NCBI GenBank assembly: GCA_028564705.1 | Contig: JAPXFQ010000347.1 | Location: forward strand, 124,001-188,000 | DNA from: Apricaphanius iberus | Taxonomy: Eukaryota; Chordata; Actinopteri; Cyprinodontiformes; Aphaniidae | Length of the DNA stretch: 64,000 nucleotides | Direction: 5' to 3' | Shown: positions 1-11,322 of the stretch, piece by piece | How the letters are laid out: each line of letters starts with the position of its first letter | Position numbering within the stretch: position 1 is the first letter of the stretch | Notes under the pieces: model-generated | What the model saw: the letters and a program-made list of their open reading frames with translations, nothing else | What the model was told of the DNA's origin: nothing | Databases searched by the model: none | Program-made: the position numbers and the translations under genes

Positions 1-1156
1 CTTGTCAAACTGCCAAACTGTCAAATTGATGATCGATCGTTATAAAATGTGTATGAAGAGTCGAGCACTGGGAGTTATCCTGATGATTATGTCTTCTTTG
101 CTTCTGCTGTGTAAATTTGAGGCTTTTGATCATATAATTGTAGATATCTCCAAACTGAACTGGTTGCGGTCATATCTGAGGAGTTTCATGCCGTAGCTTC
201 TTAGCTATTTGAAATGTCTCTAGATGCTATGAGCTACATACAGTTAGCTTTGCTATGTGTCTTTTACTATAATCTGCACAAAGATGGTTTTGGTTTTATT
301 TTGTTGCTTCCAATTGTTCAACCACAACCGCATGGCTATGCATAGCGGTGTGGAAGCTTTTTGCCCTCCAGTGTTGTACGCATGTCTGAAAATACCCGGA
401 TGAAAACAATAACATTCAACATGTCTATTGGCATGTATGCTTAAAACTAATCAGTTGGCAAAATAAATAACTGGTAACTGCTTCCAAATATAGCAGATTT
501 CCTTTATTATGTTGTCAATCCAAACCCAAAATATGAAAATACCTTTTTTAAGGGTTGTGCAAATCTGCTCACACTTTCTAATGTGTAGGTGAATATTCCC
601 AGATATGCCTGTTGCTAAAGGGGAAGGTTGAGGGTTTTGTTTAGGTTTTATCTGATACCGATGCCAAATCGGTATTTTTGAAACATACAAACTTTGTCCA
701 AAAACCCTCTCCTTTTTTTTTTTTTTAGGAGGGCTGGTAAACTATTAAACATTTTGATCAAATTAATCACAGAGTTTCTGTGAATGACTCACCATTCCTA
801 AATATGACCAAAAAACCTTTTCAGTGTAAATAAATGACAAATCTAGATTCAGTTGTTCTTTAAAATATAGGATAAATCAATTGAAGTTTTGTTTTCAACT
901 CCACAATCACATTCACAATGTATGTATGGTCTCATATGAAAAAAAACCCAAAACAAATATAGGTAGAAATAACCCAAATATATGAATAGACTTAATATTT
1001 GGATATCAGCAGTCTGTGTTAATCATCTCATAAATCAAATTTCACAATTTACCATTCCCCCATAAGTAAACACTTAGAAGTTAAAAACCCTGGTTCATTA
1101 CATCAGGAAATGAATGCTCTTATTGTGAAGTTGTACACAGCTACATCCACTAATAT
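1..1156. other. no gene recognised
   Basis: AT-rich DNA with only short unconvincing ORFs and a poly-T run near 711-726. Nothing was identified. Confidence 0.5.
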
Positions 1157-1450
1157 GTGTGTCAAACCAGCTGGTCAGCAGCACAGGAGCACCACAAGGG
1201 AGTGTACTCTCACCATCCCTTTTCACTCTGTACACCTCAGACTTCCAGTATAAGATGGAGACCTGTCATCTGCAGAAATACTCAGACGACTCTGCAATTG
1301 TCGGGTTTATCAGAGATGGCGAAGAAGCTGAATACAGAGAGCTGGTGGACCGCTTTGTGGCATGGTGTGGAAACAATCATCTTACCTTGAATGTGAACAA
1401 AACAAAGGATATGGTGGTAGATTTCAGAAGAAACAGGGAGAAGTTTACCT
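1157..1450 (+). pseudogene. Rex1/CR1-like LINE reverse transcriptase fragment
   Basis: The reading frame from 1159 shows a reverse transcriptase core: TGAPQGSVLSPSLFTLYTSD, then the catalytic motif as KYSDDSAIVG, then FVAWCGNNHLTLNVNKTK and DMVVDFRR. It is nearly the same protein as the minus-strand LINE at 9988-12516, so both belong to one family. Only about 95 codons are left, and the homology stops near 1450. Confidence 0.8.
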
Positions 1451-1792
1451 TTTCTAGTGATATAGGGAATCAGTCTTGGCTGATGGTTGTGGCCCAGAAT
1501 CCACAGTGCTTTACATCTAAAAAAAAAAGAATCGAAATAAGGCACCGAAATGTGCTCCGTTTTTCGGTCTGGTTACTACTGTTTATGTCAGAACCGAAGC
1601 CATTAAGGCACCGAATAACGGTACCCATCCCTTATGAGGGGAGGTGGCTTTGTGTATATTCGTTCTATTTTCTCCTATTATTATGCAAGTTATTTTTTTG
1701 TACGCAAACCCTGTAAATGTATGTTTATCTGAATAAATTTACTGACATTATTGTGTACTTTAACATGTGTTAAAGACAAATTGCATACTTAC
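1451..1792. other. unassigned stretch between a LINE fragment and a gypsy LTR
   Basis: An open frame continues from the LINE fragment to about 1716 but has no recognisable domain. The short phrase AAGGCACCGAA occurs twice (about 1541 and 1609). No gene was recognised. Confidence 0.4.
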
Positions 1793-1945
1793 TATTGTTT
1801 TGCTCAAAATAAAGAGTCCTTTAGTTTAGTTTTGTGTTTACTTTATTGAACACGTTTCCAATAACCTGCTGGTCATCATATTTCTGTTCAGTTCTCTCCC
1901 TCTCCCAACTCTCGCGACACTCAACTATATATCAACTATACTACA
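1793..1945 (-). repeat. 3' LTR of the gypsy element
   Basis: This is the direct-repeat partner of 6121-6243. On the minus strand it starts TGTAGTATAG, carries TTCAATAAAG (a polyadenylation-type signal) and ends near GAGCAAAACAAT. At about 150 bp it is short for a gypsy LTR. It differs from the 5' copy by several substitutions and small indels, so the insertion is not very recent. Confidence 0.75.
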
Positions 1946-1962
1946 TTTTCCTCCTTTGTTTA
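1946..1962 (-). other. polypurine tract next to the 3' LTR
   Basis: On the minus strand AAAGGAGGAAAA lies directly before the 3' LTR start. This is the expected plus-strand primer site of an LTR retrotransposon. Confidence 0.6.
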
Positions 1963-2125
1963 GAATAAAAGTGCTTCTCAAAAGTTAACAAAAGTTCTTT
2001 ATAAATAAAATTAAAATAATTACATCATTCACCAATAATCAGATGTCTGTTGTTTTTTTTACAGTTAGACAGAACCTACAATACATCAGACATTAATTAT
2101 TTTATGCATATGTCCCCTCTTTTTT

Positions 2126-2485
2126 TTAAGTCTCTCTGTATCTGATGGGCTTTCTGATGACACGTCCCTTCCTGGTAGTAATGACATCAGACTCAGGTAT
2201 ATTAAGTTCAGGTGGGTTCCCGGCTGATAGTATAGTCTCAGCATTCGATACATCTGCTGTTCCATCATGGATCTGTGGGCTTTGTTCCAATGAAGGTTCA
2301 ACAACCTCAAAGTCTATTTTTTCAGGTGTATGACGAAGATGTTTGACATTCCTAACCACTCTTGATCCATCCTCTTTGTTGACCAGTTCAAAAGCATTCT
2401 TAGCCGTGTTTCTTAATATAACATAGCGAAAATCCTTGAATGTTGAGGCTAGTTTCCCGTTTTCCATACTAGGGATATAGACCAC
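2126..2485 (-). pseudogene. gypsy integrase C-terminal region
   Basis: A 119-residue frame starts VYIPSMENGKLASTFKDFRY and includes VNKEDGSRVVRNVKHLRHTP, the usual end of gypsy polyproteins: a small beta-barrel type domain and a trailing linker. It ends RKGRVIRKPIRYRET. It lies directly downstream of the integrase core, in a different reading frame block. Confidence 0.7.
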
Positions 2486-2537
2486 GTCACCAACTTTAAA
2501 GTTGTGTTCTTTTGCTCTGTGATGTCAGCATAATGTT

Positions 2538-3190
2538 TCATTTTAACTTTGTATTGTATTTGACATCCGTTATGTCCTTTTCTTTAATAGTTCCACCTTC
2601 TTTCTCCAAGTTAGGAAATATAGTGCGGATATCTCGTCCAAACATGAGTTTTGCTGGTTTTTCTCCTGACGCTCTATGTGGTGTTGCACGATATGCCATC
2701 AATATCTTTGGAAGTTCTTCTTTCCAGGATTTTCCCACACTCTTAGATGTTTTGAACGCTTTTTTTCAGGTATCTGTGAAACCTCTCTATTTTCCCATTG
2801 CCTTTTGGATAATATGGGGATGCCCTAATGTGTTTAATTACACAGGTCTTCAGATATGACTCAAATAACTGTCCTAAAAACTGCTTACCATTATCAGTTA
2901 CAGCTTCTAGGGGATATCCAAATCTAGCAAAGATCTTATTCAGTTCTGTAACTACAGTAGCTGAGGAGATGTGTGATATAACTACTGCTTCTGGAAATGA
3001 GGAATAGTAGTCTATCATAGTTAGTATGTATTGGTTTTTAATAGGACCTACTAGATCAATACCTGTCTTACTCTAAGGTCTTGGTGGTAGCTACGATGGT
3101 TGTAATAGTTGATTTTCATGTAATGGCTGATTAAGCACACATGCTGAACAGTTTCTAATTAATCTCTTTACATCAAGGTCCATGTTTGGC
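2538..3190 (-). pseudogene. gypsy integrase core, broken
   Basis: The catalytic core is spread over frames at 2743-3018 and 2538-2738. It shows MIDYYSSFPEAVVI, then AVTDNGKQFLG with the second aspartate, then RASPYYPKGNGKIERFHRYL with the glutamate-bearing helix. Further on come AYRATPHRASGEKPAKLMFG. Just upstream (about 3100-3190) the zinc-binding region is visible as CSACVLNQP. Frameshifts separate the parts. Confidence 0.85.
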
Positions 3191-3585
3191 CAGTAAAACT
3201 TGCTTCTTAAATTTTTATTTGAATCACTCCTTGGTGCGTTTCATGTCTGATCTACAGTGCTTGTTTTACCAACGGTCTTGGCAGAACTATTCTGTGTCCT
3301 CTCAATACAAGACCTCTATATGTACTCAGTTCTCCTGCACATCTTTTTTATAGTTGTAGTGAATCTGGAATTGGATTTGGCCAATTTCCTGTCTATAAAA
3401 TTGTCATTAGTTGACTGAGTGTGTTATCTTCAGTCACTTTCTGTTTTACCTCATTGCATTGTTACTGACAGCACTCTGTCTACTTATGTGTCCACATACT
3501 CACTGTACCCTGTCTCTGGTAGAGGAAGTCGTGAAAGTGAATCAGCAACATTCGACTTCCCAACGATGTGTTCTATCTTGTAGTC

Positions 3586-3855
3586 CTATGGTTGTAGTCT
3601 CAGGCCCAGCCTTTGTATTCTGGGTGGTGACAATGTAGCTTTCTCTGAGTTGAACATGTAAATGAGGGGTTTGTGGTCACTTTGAAGAGTAAACTTGGCT
3701 CCCCACAAATAGGTCCTAAAGTGCTCTACAGCCCATACACATCCCAGAGCTTCCCGCTCTATCTGAGGATATCGGCGTTCAGCCGAAGTCAATGAGTGGC
3801 CCGCATAAGCCACTGGCTTGTTTTGTCCATCTGATTGGGTTTGTAGCAAAAACAC
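3586..3855 (-). pseudogene. gypsy RNase H domain fragment
   Basis: An 89-residue frame with PVAYAGHSLTSAERRYPQIE, then REALGCVWAVEHFRTYLWG and SDHKPLIYMF, typical of the RNase H domain that follows gypsy reverse transcriptase. It is separated from the RT frame by about 250 bp with stops. About 400 bp between it and the integrase zinc region hold no long frame. Confidence 0.85.
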
Positions 3856-4106
3856 ACCGCATCACTGATGACTATGGTGGGTGCGTCTAGTTTAAAATAA
3901 GCGAGACATGGTTCACTAACTAATGCCTCTTTCATCGCTTGGAATGATTTCTCTGTCTCACTTGTCCACTCCCATGCTTGTCCTTTTCTGGTCAGCTTTC
4001 AAAGTGGTTCTGATAAGTTTGCATAGTTGTGTATAAATTTAATCAGAAATCCACAAGTGCCTAGAAATGAACGAAGAAGTGGAACATTCTCGGGTCTTGG
4101 TGCTTC

Positions 4107-4961
4107 TCAGATTGCTTTGATCTTTTTTGGATCTGGTCTGATTTCTTCTGCGGTGATCACATGCCCAAGTATTTCAATTTGTTTTAGACCAAAAAGGCAT
4201 TTCTCTCTGTTGAGGGCTAGACCTCTACTCTCAAATCTTTGAAAGACTTGTCTCAGTCTCTGTTCCAGTAGATCCTTGTTCTCTACGAAAACATCATCCA
4301 TATAGAAAATTGTTCCTGGCATGCCACATAACATGGAGTCCATTTCCTTTTGGTATGCTTCTGGTGTGCTTGATAATCCAATGGGAACTTTTCTGAAGCG
4401 GTAACACCCTCTGTGTGTGATCAATTTTGTCAAAGGTCTCGATTCTGGTGCTAAGTCACACTGCCTGAATCCTTTTCGTGCATCTAGTTTAACAAACACC
4501 GTAGCACCCTGTACTGCATGTAAGATATCTACTGTTGGTACTGGATGTCTTTCTCTGATCACTGCCGTATTCACTTCCCTAAGGTCTACACACAGCCTCA
4601 CTTCTTTTGTGTCCTTCTTAGGTACGATCAGGATATTAGAAACCCATTCTGATCCTTCATTTACTTCTTCTACTATACCTTGTTCAAGCATCTTGTCTAG
4701 CTCCTGGTTTACAGCTTCTATCATAGGATAAGGAACTCTCCTGAGACCCTGTGCTACAGGCTTAACTTTTTCATCCACTGTAACCTTGTAGCTGTAACCT
4801 TTAATCTGTCCTAGTCCTTTAAAAACAAGTGGGTACCCTTTAACAAGCTCATTAAATCTTTCTGCTTGTCCCACTGTGTTAACCGTTTCTTCGGTTTTGA
4901 GTATTTTTAAGTCAAAACTTGTTTTTCTGCCCAGCAAACCTTCCACATTTCCTTCTATCAC
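4107..4961 (-). pseudogene. gypsy reverse transcriptase
   Basis: A 284-residue open frame with the RT palm motifs in order: [19 protein letters not shown] near residue 112, [15 protein letters not shown] near 155, [14 protein letters not shown] near 192, and the catalytic FYMDDVFV near 220. It ends in the connection region [12 protein letters not shown]. This is the best preserved domain of the element. Confidence 0.92.
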
Positions 4962-4979
4962 ATAAATGTTATCTTTGAC

Positions 4980-5501
4980 TCAGTTATTTTTCCAAACCAT
5001 TTTTGCCTCAAAATAACCTGCACATGTAAGTGGAGTAGTTTGAACATAAGCATAAAATCTCTTCTTGGTTGGTTTCAGTTTTGTTTCAGGTGACATTTTA
5101 CGTTTAAATAGGTCTTCTCCTATGACATTTTTACCACTTCCTGTATCAATGACCATTTCCAGCCATTGTCCATTTATCTTCAATGTCTCAGTACCTTCAG
5201 GATTTACAGCAAAACTGAATTCATCCCAATCAGAGGTATCCTGTACTACTGCTCTTACTGGTTTACATGACTTTCTCCTTTCTTTCTCCTTGTTCCAGTT
5301 TTTGTTTGTATCACTTTTCTTCTCTGCTTGTCCTTTCTTTTTCTTCTCGTTACACATGCGCGCGTAATGGCCTGTTTTTTTACAGAATAGACATGCCGCT
5401 GTCTTAGCTCCACATTCTTCTGCTTTGTGAGAGTTCATCCCACATCTGTGACAAAAGGTGTCGCTGTTGGTCCGCTCTTGGTGATGCGTGCCTCCTGGCA
5501 C
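4980..5501 (-). pseudogene. gypsy nucleocapsid zinc knuckles and aspartic protease
   Basis: A 173-residue frame. Two CCHC knuckles (C-x2-C-x4-H-x4-C) lie at about residues 17-30 and 37-50. A Lys-rich linker follows. The protease active site VIDTGSG has its aspartate near residue 119. The frame ends at a stop just before the RT frame, so Gag and Pol are not continuous in this copy. Confidence 0.88.
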
Positions 5502-5513
5502 AGCACTTATCTT

Positions 5514-6110
5514 TCATCTGTGGTCTGTTCGTCCACTTTTAGTTAAATTAATACGATCATCCCCCATTCTGTGACTCGTATGCTCCGTGAAAATTTTGGA
5601 TTCTGCTTGTGCTGCTTCAAAAGCTCGTGCTGTTGAGAGCGCTTTGTCTACACTGAGTCCATTCTCCTGCAACAGTTTGTCGCGCAGCCGTCTCATCACA
5701 CACTTTTCCATAATCTGATCTCTTATCATGTCATTCTCCAGTGTGCCGAAGTCACATGACTTTGCTAGTTCTCTTAGTGCATTTACGAACGCATCTATCA
5801 ACTCATCAGGACACCGAGCTCTCTGCCGAAACTCGTGTCTCTAAAACAACATTTCTACTTGGAGTGAAATATGCATCCAGAGCAGCCACGGTTTGAGTCA
5901 GAGTACCTTTGTCACCTGGCAGATTTACAAAAATCCTTTGACTAGGGGCTACAATACAATGCAACAGTGTGGCTCTTCTTACTGCATCCTAAGCATGAAT
6001 TTTTCCGCTGGCGACTTCGAAACAATTGTAAGAGTCCTTCCACAGGTTATTCGACATGTTTCTCACTCCGTTGCTGTCTTGCTTCTGGGTTCCTGGTAAA
6101 CCGGATCCTC
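5514..6110 (-). pseudogene. gypsy gag capsid region
   Basis: The frame from 5801 down reads as a Gag capsid-type helical region ([40 protein letters not shown]), directly upstream of the zinc knuckles. The part between 5801 and the 5' LTR has stops in the same frame (for example near 5840). The leader ATTTGGCGATGAGGATCC next to the LTR may be the primer binding region. Confidence 0.75.
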
Positions 6111-6120
6111 ATCGCCAAAT

Positions 6121-6243
6121 GTTGTGTTGCTCAAAATAAACTCCTGTAGTTTAGTTTTGTGTTTACTTTATTGAACATGTTTCCAATAACCTGATGTTCG
6201 TCATATTAGTATTCAGTTCTCTCCCGCAACACTCAACTATACA
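6121..6243 (-). repeat. 5' LTR of the gypsy element
   Basis: Direct repeat of 1793-1945, about 123 bp, with the same AATAAA and the same U5 run TTATTTTGAGCAA. On the minus strand it begins near TGTATAGTTGAG and ends near CAACACAAC. It is shorter than the 3' copy because of small internal deletions. Confidence 0.72.
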
Positions 6244-6599
6244 TACCATAGGATCAAAGACAGAAAAGAGGTTCAGCGGCACCTCGACACCCCCGAACTA
6301 TTACCAGAGCAAGCTGTAGCTCCACAACCAAGAACTTCCAGGTCCAATTTCTGACATTTATAAAGTATCAAAGAGAATGTGCAAAGGAGGCAATAGTGCA
6401 TATGTATCTGTTTATTAAACTGTAATAACAAGGTTGTGTGCAACACCCAAGTTTAGATTGTAGTAGCTAATAAAATATAAAAGTGACTGTATTATAGTAT
6501 GAAATTAATTACAATCTACCATCAGGTTGCAGAGATTAATATAACATTACTGTACATTTTAACATCTGCAAAATGTAATTAAGTGTTATGTTGACATGT

Positions 6600-8165
6600 T
6601 TCTTCTAGGCAATGTGATCGAGGGCGGGGAAGAAGACGAAAAACACTAAAGCAACTTAATAAACAAATTCAACAACTGCAAGGCCTATTGAAGAAACAAA
6701 CACAGAAAACAGAAAAATACAAGAAACAAGTCCAGCGCATGAAAAGCAAAACTGTGTCTCCACGCACCAAAGTTAAAAGACAGATGAGACAGCTTCCACC
6801 AGCAGCCATTCAGAAAACTCTTCTGTTTCATGAGGCTCTGGTGGATGGCATCCGAAACAAATACCAAAAAGCACAGGGGGAAAAAGAAAGGCAAATAATT
6901 GCTAAAGTACTAACAGGAAAAGTCCTTAAAAAGTACAGATAACAACGCTTTGCTCAAACTCATTAGGATTTTCAAAGAAAAGATGGAAGAATGAACAGAA
7001 TGTTAACTACAACTACCAACGGAAGCGGAACAACAGGGTTGCAGATAGTTTGACAAGCAGATTGAGCGCTTTCTACTCGAGGGATGACATTAGTCGTAGC
7101 ACAACTGGGAAGAGGCAGACCATCACTTGGAAGAAAACTAAAAAGCAGAAACGGTTCCTTTTGGATACCATTAAAAATTTGCACTTGAAGTTTTTAGCTG
7201 AAGAGCAAAGCTCCATCTCTTACTCACTTTTCTGTTTGCTCTGTCCTTTCTGGGTTGTTCATCCAACTCTGAGTGATTGGGACACATGCATGTGCAAGAT
7301 GCATGAGAATCTGTGTTTTATTGTGCAGAAGCTGCACCACTTGAAAGTGATCAGCACTATCAATCTGGATGATCTTGTGAAAGCCATCACATGTGACACA
7401 GAAAACATTAAGTGCATGTATGGAGAATGCTCTGAGTGCAAGGACCTATCTTGCCCAGTCTCCACCCAGTACAATCCAGAGAGTAAAGAGATGTATCTCC
7501 AGTGGGCAATAGTGGATAAGGAGCATAAGAATGACCCCAGTGGCAAAACATCTAAAATCACAATCAAACAAGAATCCCAGGCCACACAAGTAGAACTGTT
7601 GGAAAAGCTGAACCTCCTGCTGCATAGGTTTAAGAGCCACTTGTACAACATCAAAAATCAGTTTACCCACTACAGGGCACTGAGACAAGGCTTGAAGTCA
7701 CATGAATGCTTAATTCATGTTGACTTCTCTGAAAATTACCTCTGGAAGTACAGTGCAGAAATACAGGTGGTCCACTTTGGAGCATCCCACCAGCAGGCAA
7801 CACTGCACACAGGTGTGCTTTATGTAAATACATCCTCCCACCCAGTGTCCTTCTGCACAGTGTCCCCCTCAAGACTGAAGGGTCCACCAGCAATCTGGCA
7901 GCATTTGTCACCAGTCCTTGATTATGTACAGAAGGCCCATCCAAAGATCTCCACAATCCATTTTTACAGTGATGGCCCATGCACTCAGTATAGACAGCGA
8001 GGGAATTTTTTCATGTTTTGTACTGAGCTGTTTAAACGAGGATTCAGTGCTGGGACGTGGAACTTCTTTGAGGCGAGCCATGGGAAGGGTGCACCGGATG
8101 GTGTAGGAGGAGCCCTGAATCCACAGACATAACGAGTTGCAGGTGATGGTGCAGAAAATGGGAAA
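6600..8165 (+). pseudogene. DDE-type transposase-like gene remnant (uncharacterised fish family)
   Basis: The longest single frame (7050-8132, 360 residues) carries three motifs in order: HVDFSENYLWKYSAEIQ, IHFYSDGPCTQYRQRGNFF, and NFFEASHGKGAPDGVGGAL. The aspartate, aspartate and glutamate in these motifs could be an RNase H-fold DDE triad; this is inference from spacing and context. Upstream, 6688-6942 encodes a Lys/Gln-rich coiled-coil-like piece ending VLTGKVLKKYR, which probably belongs to the same gene. A Cys-rich stretch (CMYGECSECKDLSCP) could bind zinc. Stops and frame changes between 6943 and 7100 and a stop at 8132 show decay. I recognise the type from fish genomes but cannot name the superfamily with certainty. 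Confidence 0.6.
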
Positions 8166-8196
8166 AAATTGGGTGATTCTAATGGGTGAATCCATA

Positions 8197-8443
8197 TTTT
8201 TTTCCTCAGGAATGAGTGATTCCATATTTGTTCCCAGCTCCTTATTCCAAAGAAACACTTGCAATTTATTCCCACTTGAGTTTCTGTTCTTTTCTTGTAC
8301 TGTTTCTAAAAGCCAGGAAGATGCCCTTTTGAGAAATCTGAGTTTTGTGGCATGTTTGTGTTTTGCCTTTTCTCTATTGCATTAAAAAAGTGAATGAGCA
8401 TTCTCGAAGACTGCTGATTCCATACTTTGTGCCAGGGGTTGTA
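8197..8443. repeat. 247-bp dispersed repeat, copy 1 (DNA transposon end)
   Basis: It matches 39531-39777 over 247 bp with four substitutions and no gap. It ends CCAGGGGTTG followed by TA, consistent with a Tc1/mariner-type end using a TA target. A second partial copy of its opening phrase (GAATCCATATTTTTTTCC) lies just before it, a subterminal repeat. It appears to cut into the end of the transposase-like gene. Confidence 0.75.
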
Positions 8444-9466
8444 TATACAACAGTTGTTACATTTCCTTTCCCTTTGGGATTTCACCTCGATCTCTGTCAC
8501 TGAAATTCCCTTTTTCGCTCTCTTGGCCATTACTTTAAGGAATAACGTTTCTGTATTTAGATGACTGTGAATGGGCACAAGGACCTGGGCACGCACAAGT
8601 GGGATTTATCAACACATGATTGCGGAGGAACGTGCATATGAGTGGCCACAGCTCATTTCATAAATCAGAATTTTCACTGTTCGTACAAACATTCTAAATT
8701 TCATTTGTAGGACAGAATATAGGACAGTTTCTAATCAATGTTTGATAAATGAGGGCCCTGGTGACTGGATCAAGTGTTGTTTGAGTCTTCACCTCACTAC
8801 ATCTAGTTTAAGTCATATTTTGCTTGAGGATCAAATACTTATTTGATTCGGTGAGTAGGAAATTAATTTCATAACTACTTATTTAATCCAAAAAAGAACT
8901 AATAGCTATGAATTAGCCCTCCATCATAATTACTTAGGTAAAGTGTTGAGAGATGTTTTCATCAGCCTATTCCTGCTGGTTAAGAGGTGGACTTATTCCA
9001 ACTTTATACCTACACAGGTTATATGCAGGTGACAATCTATTTTAATACCTTCTCAAGACTTTTTAAAACCTTCTAAAATAAAATAATACTTCAATGCTAT
9101 GCACTAATACATTATTAAATAATTAATATTAATATTTCATTATTTTGCTATATTTGAATCAGGAAACATAGCCAGGAGGTTCCATTAATTCCTTTGTTAG
9201 AGTTCAGCAAGTGGTGGATGTGAACACCAAGTCACCTCAGCGTGCTGTGCCCGCTGGCACCACTTAGAGGTGTGATGTTACTACTGTGAAGGTGTTGGGA
9301 AAGTGGTGTACTCACAGGTGTTAAAGGTGCTTCTGCTGTCACACCAGCAGTTTCAGAGCAAAAATTGGCTATTGATGGCTGCGGATGTTCATGGCAGCAG
9401 TTTTTTGTCTAGCTCCATTTATGCTGAAATCCATTGAGAAAACACTGAGCTGTTTAAATAAACACA
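8444..9466. other. no gene recognised
   Basis: AT-rich intergenic DNA with no convincing coding frame. A phrase near 8740 (TGATAAATGAGGGCC) resembles a decayed DNA transposon end, but no partner was found. Confidence 0.4.
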
Positions 9467-9502
9467 CTTTTAGCCCCCTGTTGTTCTACAGGGGGCTAAA
9501 AG
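9467..9502. other. perfect 14-bp inverted repeat with 8-nt loop
   Basis: CTTTTAGCCCCCTG at 9467-9480 is followed after TTGTTCTA by its exact reverse complement at 9489-9502. No gene or terminator context is evident in this eukaryotic setting. Confidence 0.8.
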
Positions 9503-10438
9503 GGGCCTTGTTGCCACAGGCTTTGACTAAAATCCTTAAAAGTTCTAGCCATGAGTCAGCAAATTTCTTTGATACTGCATCACTTTACTATAAATTAACA
9601 GGATCAATCGTATCAGCAACTGTAGTGATAGTACAGAAAGTCCAACCCTGAGCAAACAGCTGGCATAAAATAACTTTTTTTTTTTAATTTGATCAGTTTC
9701 TGTGCATCTGTTTTTGATTTTTTGATTGTTTTTGGTTTTTACAAACATGTCAGTACTACCCAAATTGAAGACTTTACTAAATCAATTTAAGACTTTATAC
9801 CTTTTTAATAGTCTTTAAATCAATATCAACTTCTACTACTTTTCAAGATCCTATAGATACAAACTAACGTGTGTGAGCTCAGTTTCAACTCAGTAGTTAA
9901 ATATTAGCTGTAAAACAGTCATGTTGCACGCTCCATCAGAGGGAAACTGATCCCCATTTATGCATCAAAAATTCTAAAAAAAAATCAAAAATACTTTATT
10001 GATCCCAGAGGGAAATTAAGTGGTGTTGTAGCTCATCACTAATTATTTTTAAATGAGTTGTTGTAGACCATGATGACTGTGGGGAGAAAGGATTCCCTGT
10101 AGCGGTCTGTGTTGCAGCGAAACTGAAGAAGCCTCCGACTGTAGATACTCTGTTGCTGTAGGACTGTCTCATGAAGAGGATGCTTAGGGTTGTCCATAAT
10201 CTTTTTAATTTTATGAAGAATCATTCTTTGCATCATTATCTGCAGTTGTTCCACAGTTGTACCCAGAACAGAACCAGAACAGAACCAGCCTTCTGTATCA
10301 GGTTATTGAGCCGTTTTAAGTCCCTGGCTCTGATGCTGCTACCCCAAAAGATGATGGACGAAGAGATGACACTCTCCACCACAGACTTATAGAAGATCTG
10401 TAGCATCTTACTGCAAACCTTAATGGACCTCAGCTTGC

Positions 10439-11307
10439 TTAAAAAGTCCAGTCTGCTTTGTCCCTTCTTGTAGACTGCTTAACTGTCGATTCTCCAGTCC
10501 AGTCTGTTGTCCAGGTGAACTCCGAGGTATTTGTAATCCTAAACCACCTCCACTTCTTCTCCCTTGATAGAGACAGTCTTTGACTTATCCCTGTTTTTTT
10601 TCTGAAATCTACAACCATCTCATTCAATGTAAGATGATTGTTTCCACACCATGCCACAAAGCGGTCCACCAGCTCTCTGTATTCAGATTCTTCTCCATCT
10701 CTGATACACCCGATAATTGCAGAGTCGTCTGAGTATTTCTGGAGATGACAGGTCTCTGTCTTATACTGGAAGTCTGAGGTGTACAGAGTGAAAAGTAATG
10801 GTGAGAGTACACTCCCTTTTGGTAATCCTGTGCTGCTGACCAGCTAGTTTGATTTCCTTCAGTCTACCAAACTGTGGTCTGTTTGTCAGGTAGTCACTGA
10901 TCTAGCTGATTGTTGAGGCCTCCACCTGTGTCTTCAGGAGTTTCTGACAAAGCATATCAGGCTGAATTGTGTTAAATGGAGAAATCAAAGAACATGATTC
11001 TCACAGTGCTGCCTGCTTTGTCCAGAAGACAGTGAGTTGGTTGAAGCAGGTTGATGATGGCATCTTCAACACCAACCCTATGGTGATAAGCAAACTGCAA
11101 GGGGTCCTGATAGGTTCTAGTTTGCTTAGTCAGGGTTGGCAACAGGAGTCTCTCAAGGACCTTTATGATGTGGGATGTCAGGGCAACAGGTCTGTAGTCA
11201 TTAATGACTGATGGGTGAGTTTTCTTTGGTACTGGAACAAGGCAGGATGTCTTCCACACTACTAGAACCTTCTCCTGGATCAGGCTAAGGCTGAAGAGTT
11301 GCTGCAA
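10439..11307 (-). pseudogene. LINE reverse transcriptase palm, frameshifted
   Basis: The 10972-11307 frame reads VPVPKKTHPSVINDYRPVAL then VLERLLLPTL. After a shift, frames at 10624-10850 and 10439-10669 carry the catalytic loop as YSDDSAI and the motif DRFVAWCGNNHLTLN. The protein matches the fragment at 1157-1450 nearly word for word. At least two frameshifts are needed to join the pieces, so the copy is dead. Confidence 0.82.
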
Positions 11308-11322
11308 AATCCCACAGAGCTG

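Larger units (their letters stand above)
1793..6243 (-). mobile_element. Ty3/gypsy LTR retrotransposon, nearly full length, inactivated
   Basis: Reading on the minus strand, the order is 5' LTR, gag, nucleocapsid plus protease, reverse transcriptase, RNase H, integrase, 3' LTR, which is the Ty3/gypsy order. The two direct repeats at 1793-1945 and 6121-6243 share long similar runs, including GTTTACTTTATTGAACA and TTTCCAATAACCTG. A purine-rich tract lies beside the 3' LTR. The coding region is split by stops and frameshifts, so it is defective. The copy lies downstream of TAF2 in the same orientation. Confidence 0.9.
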
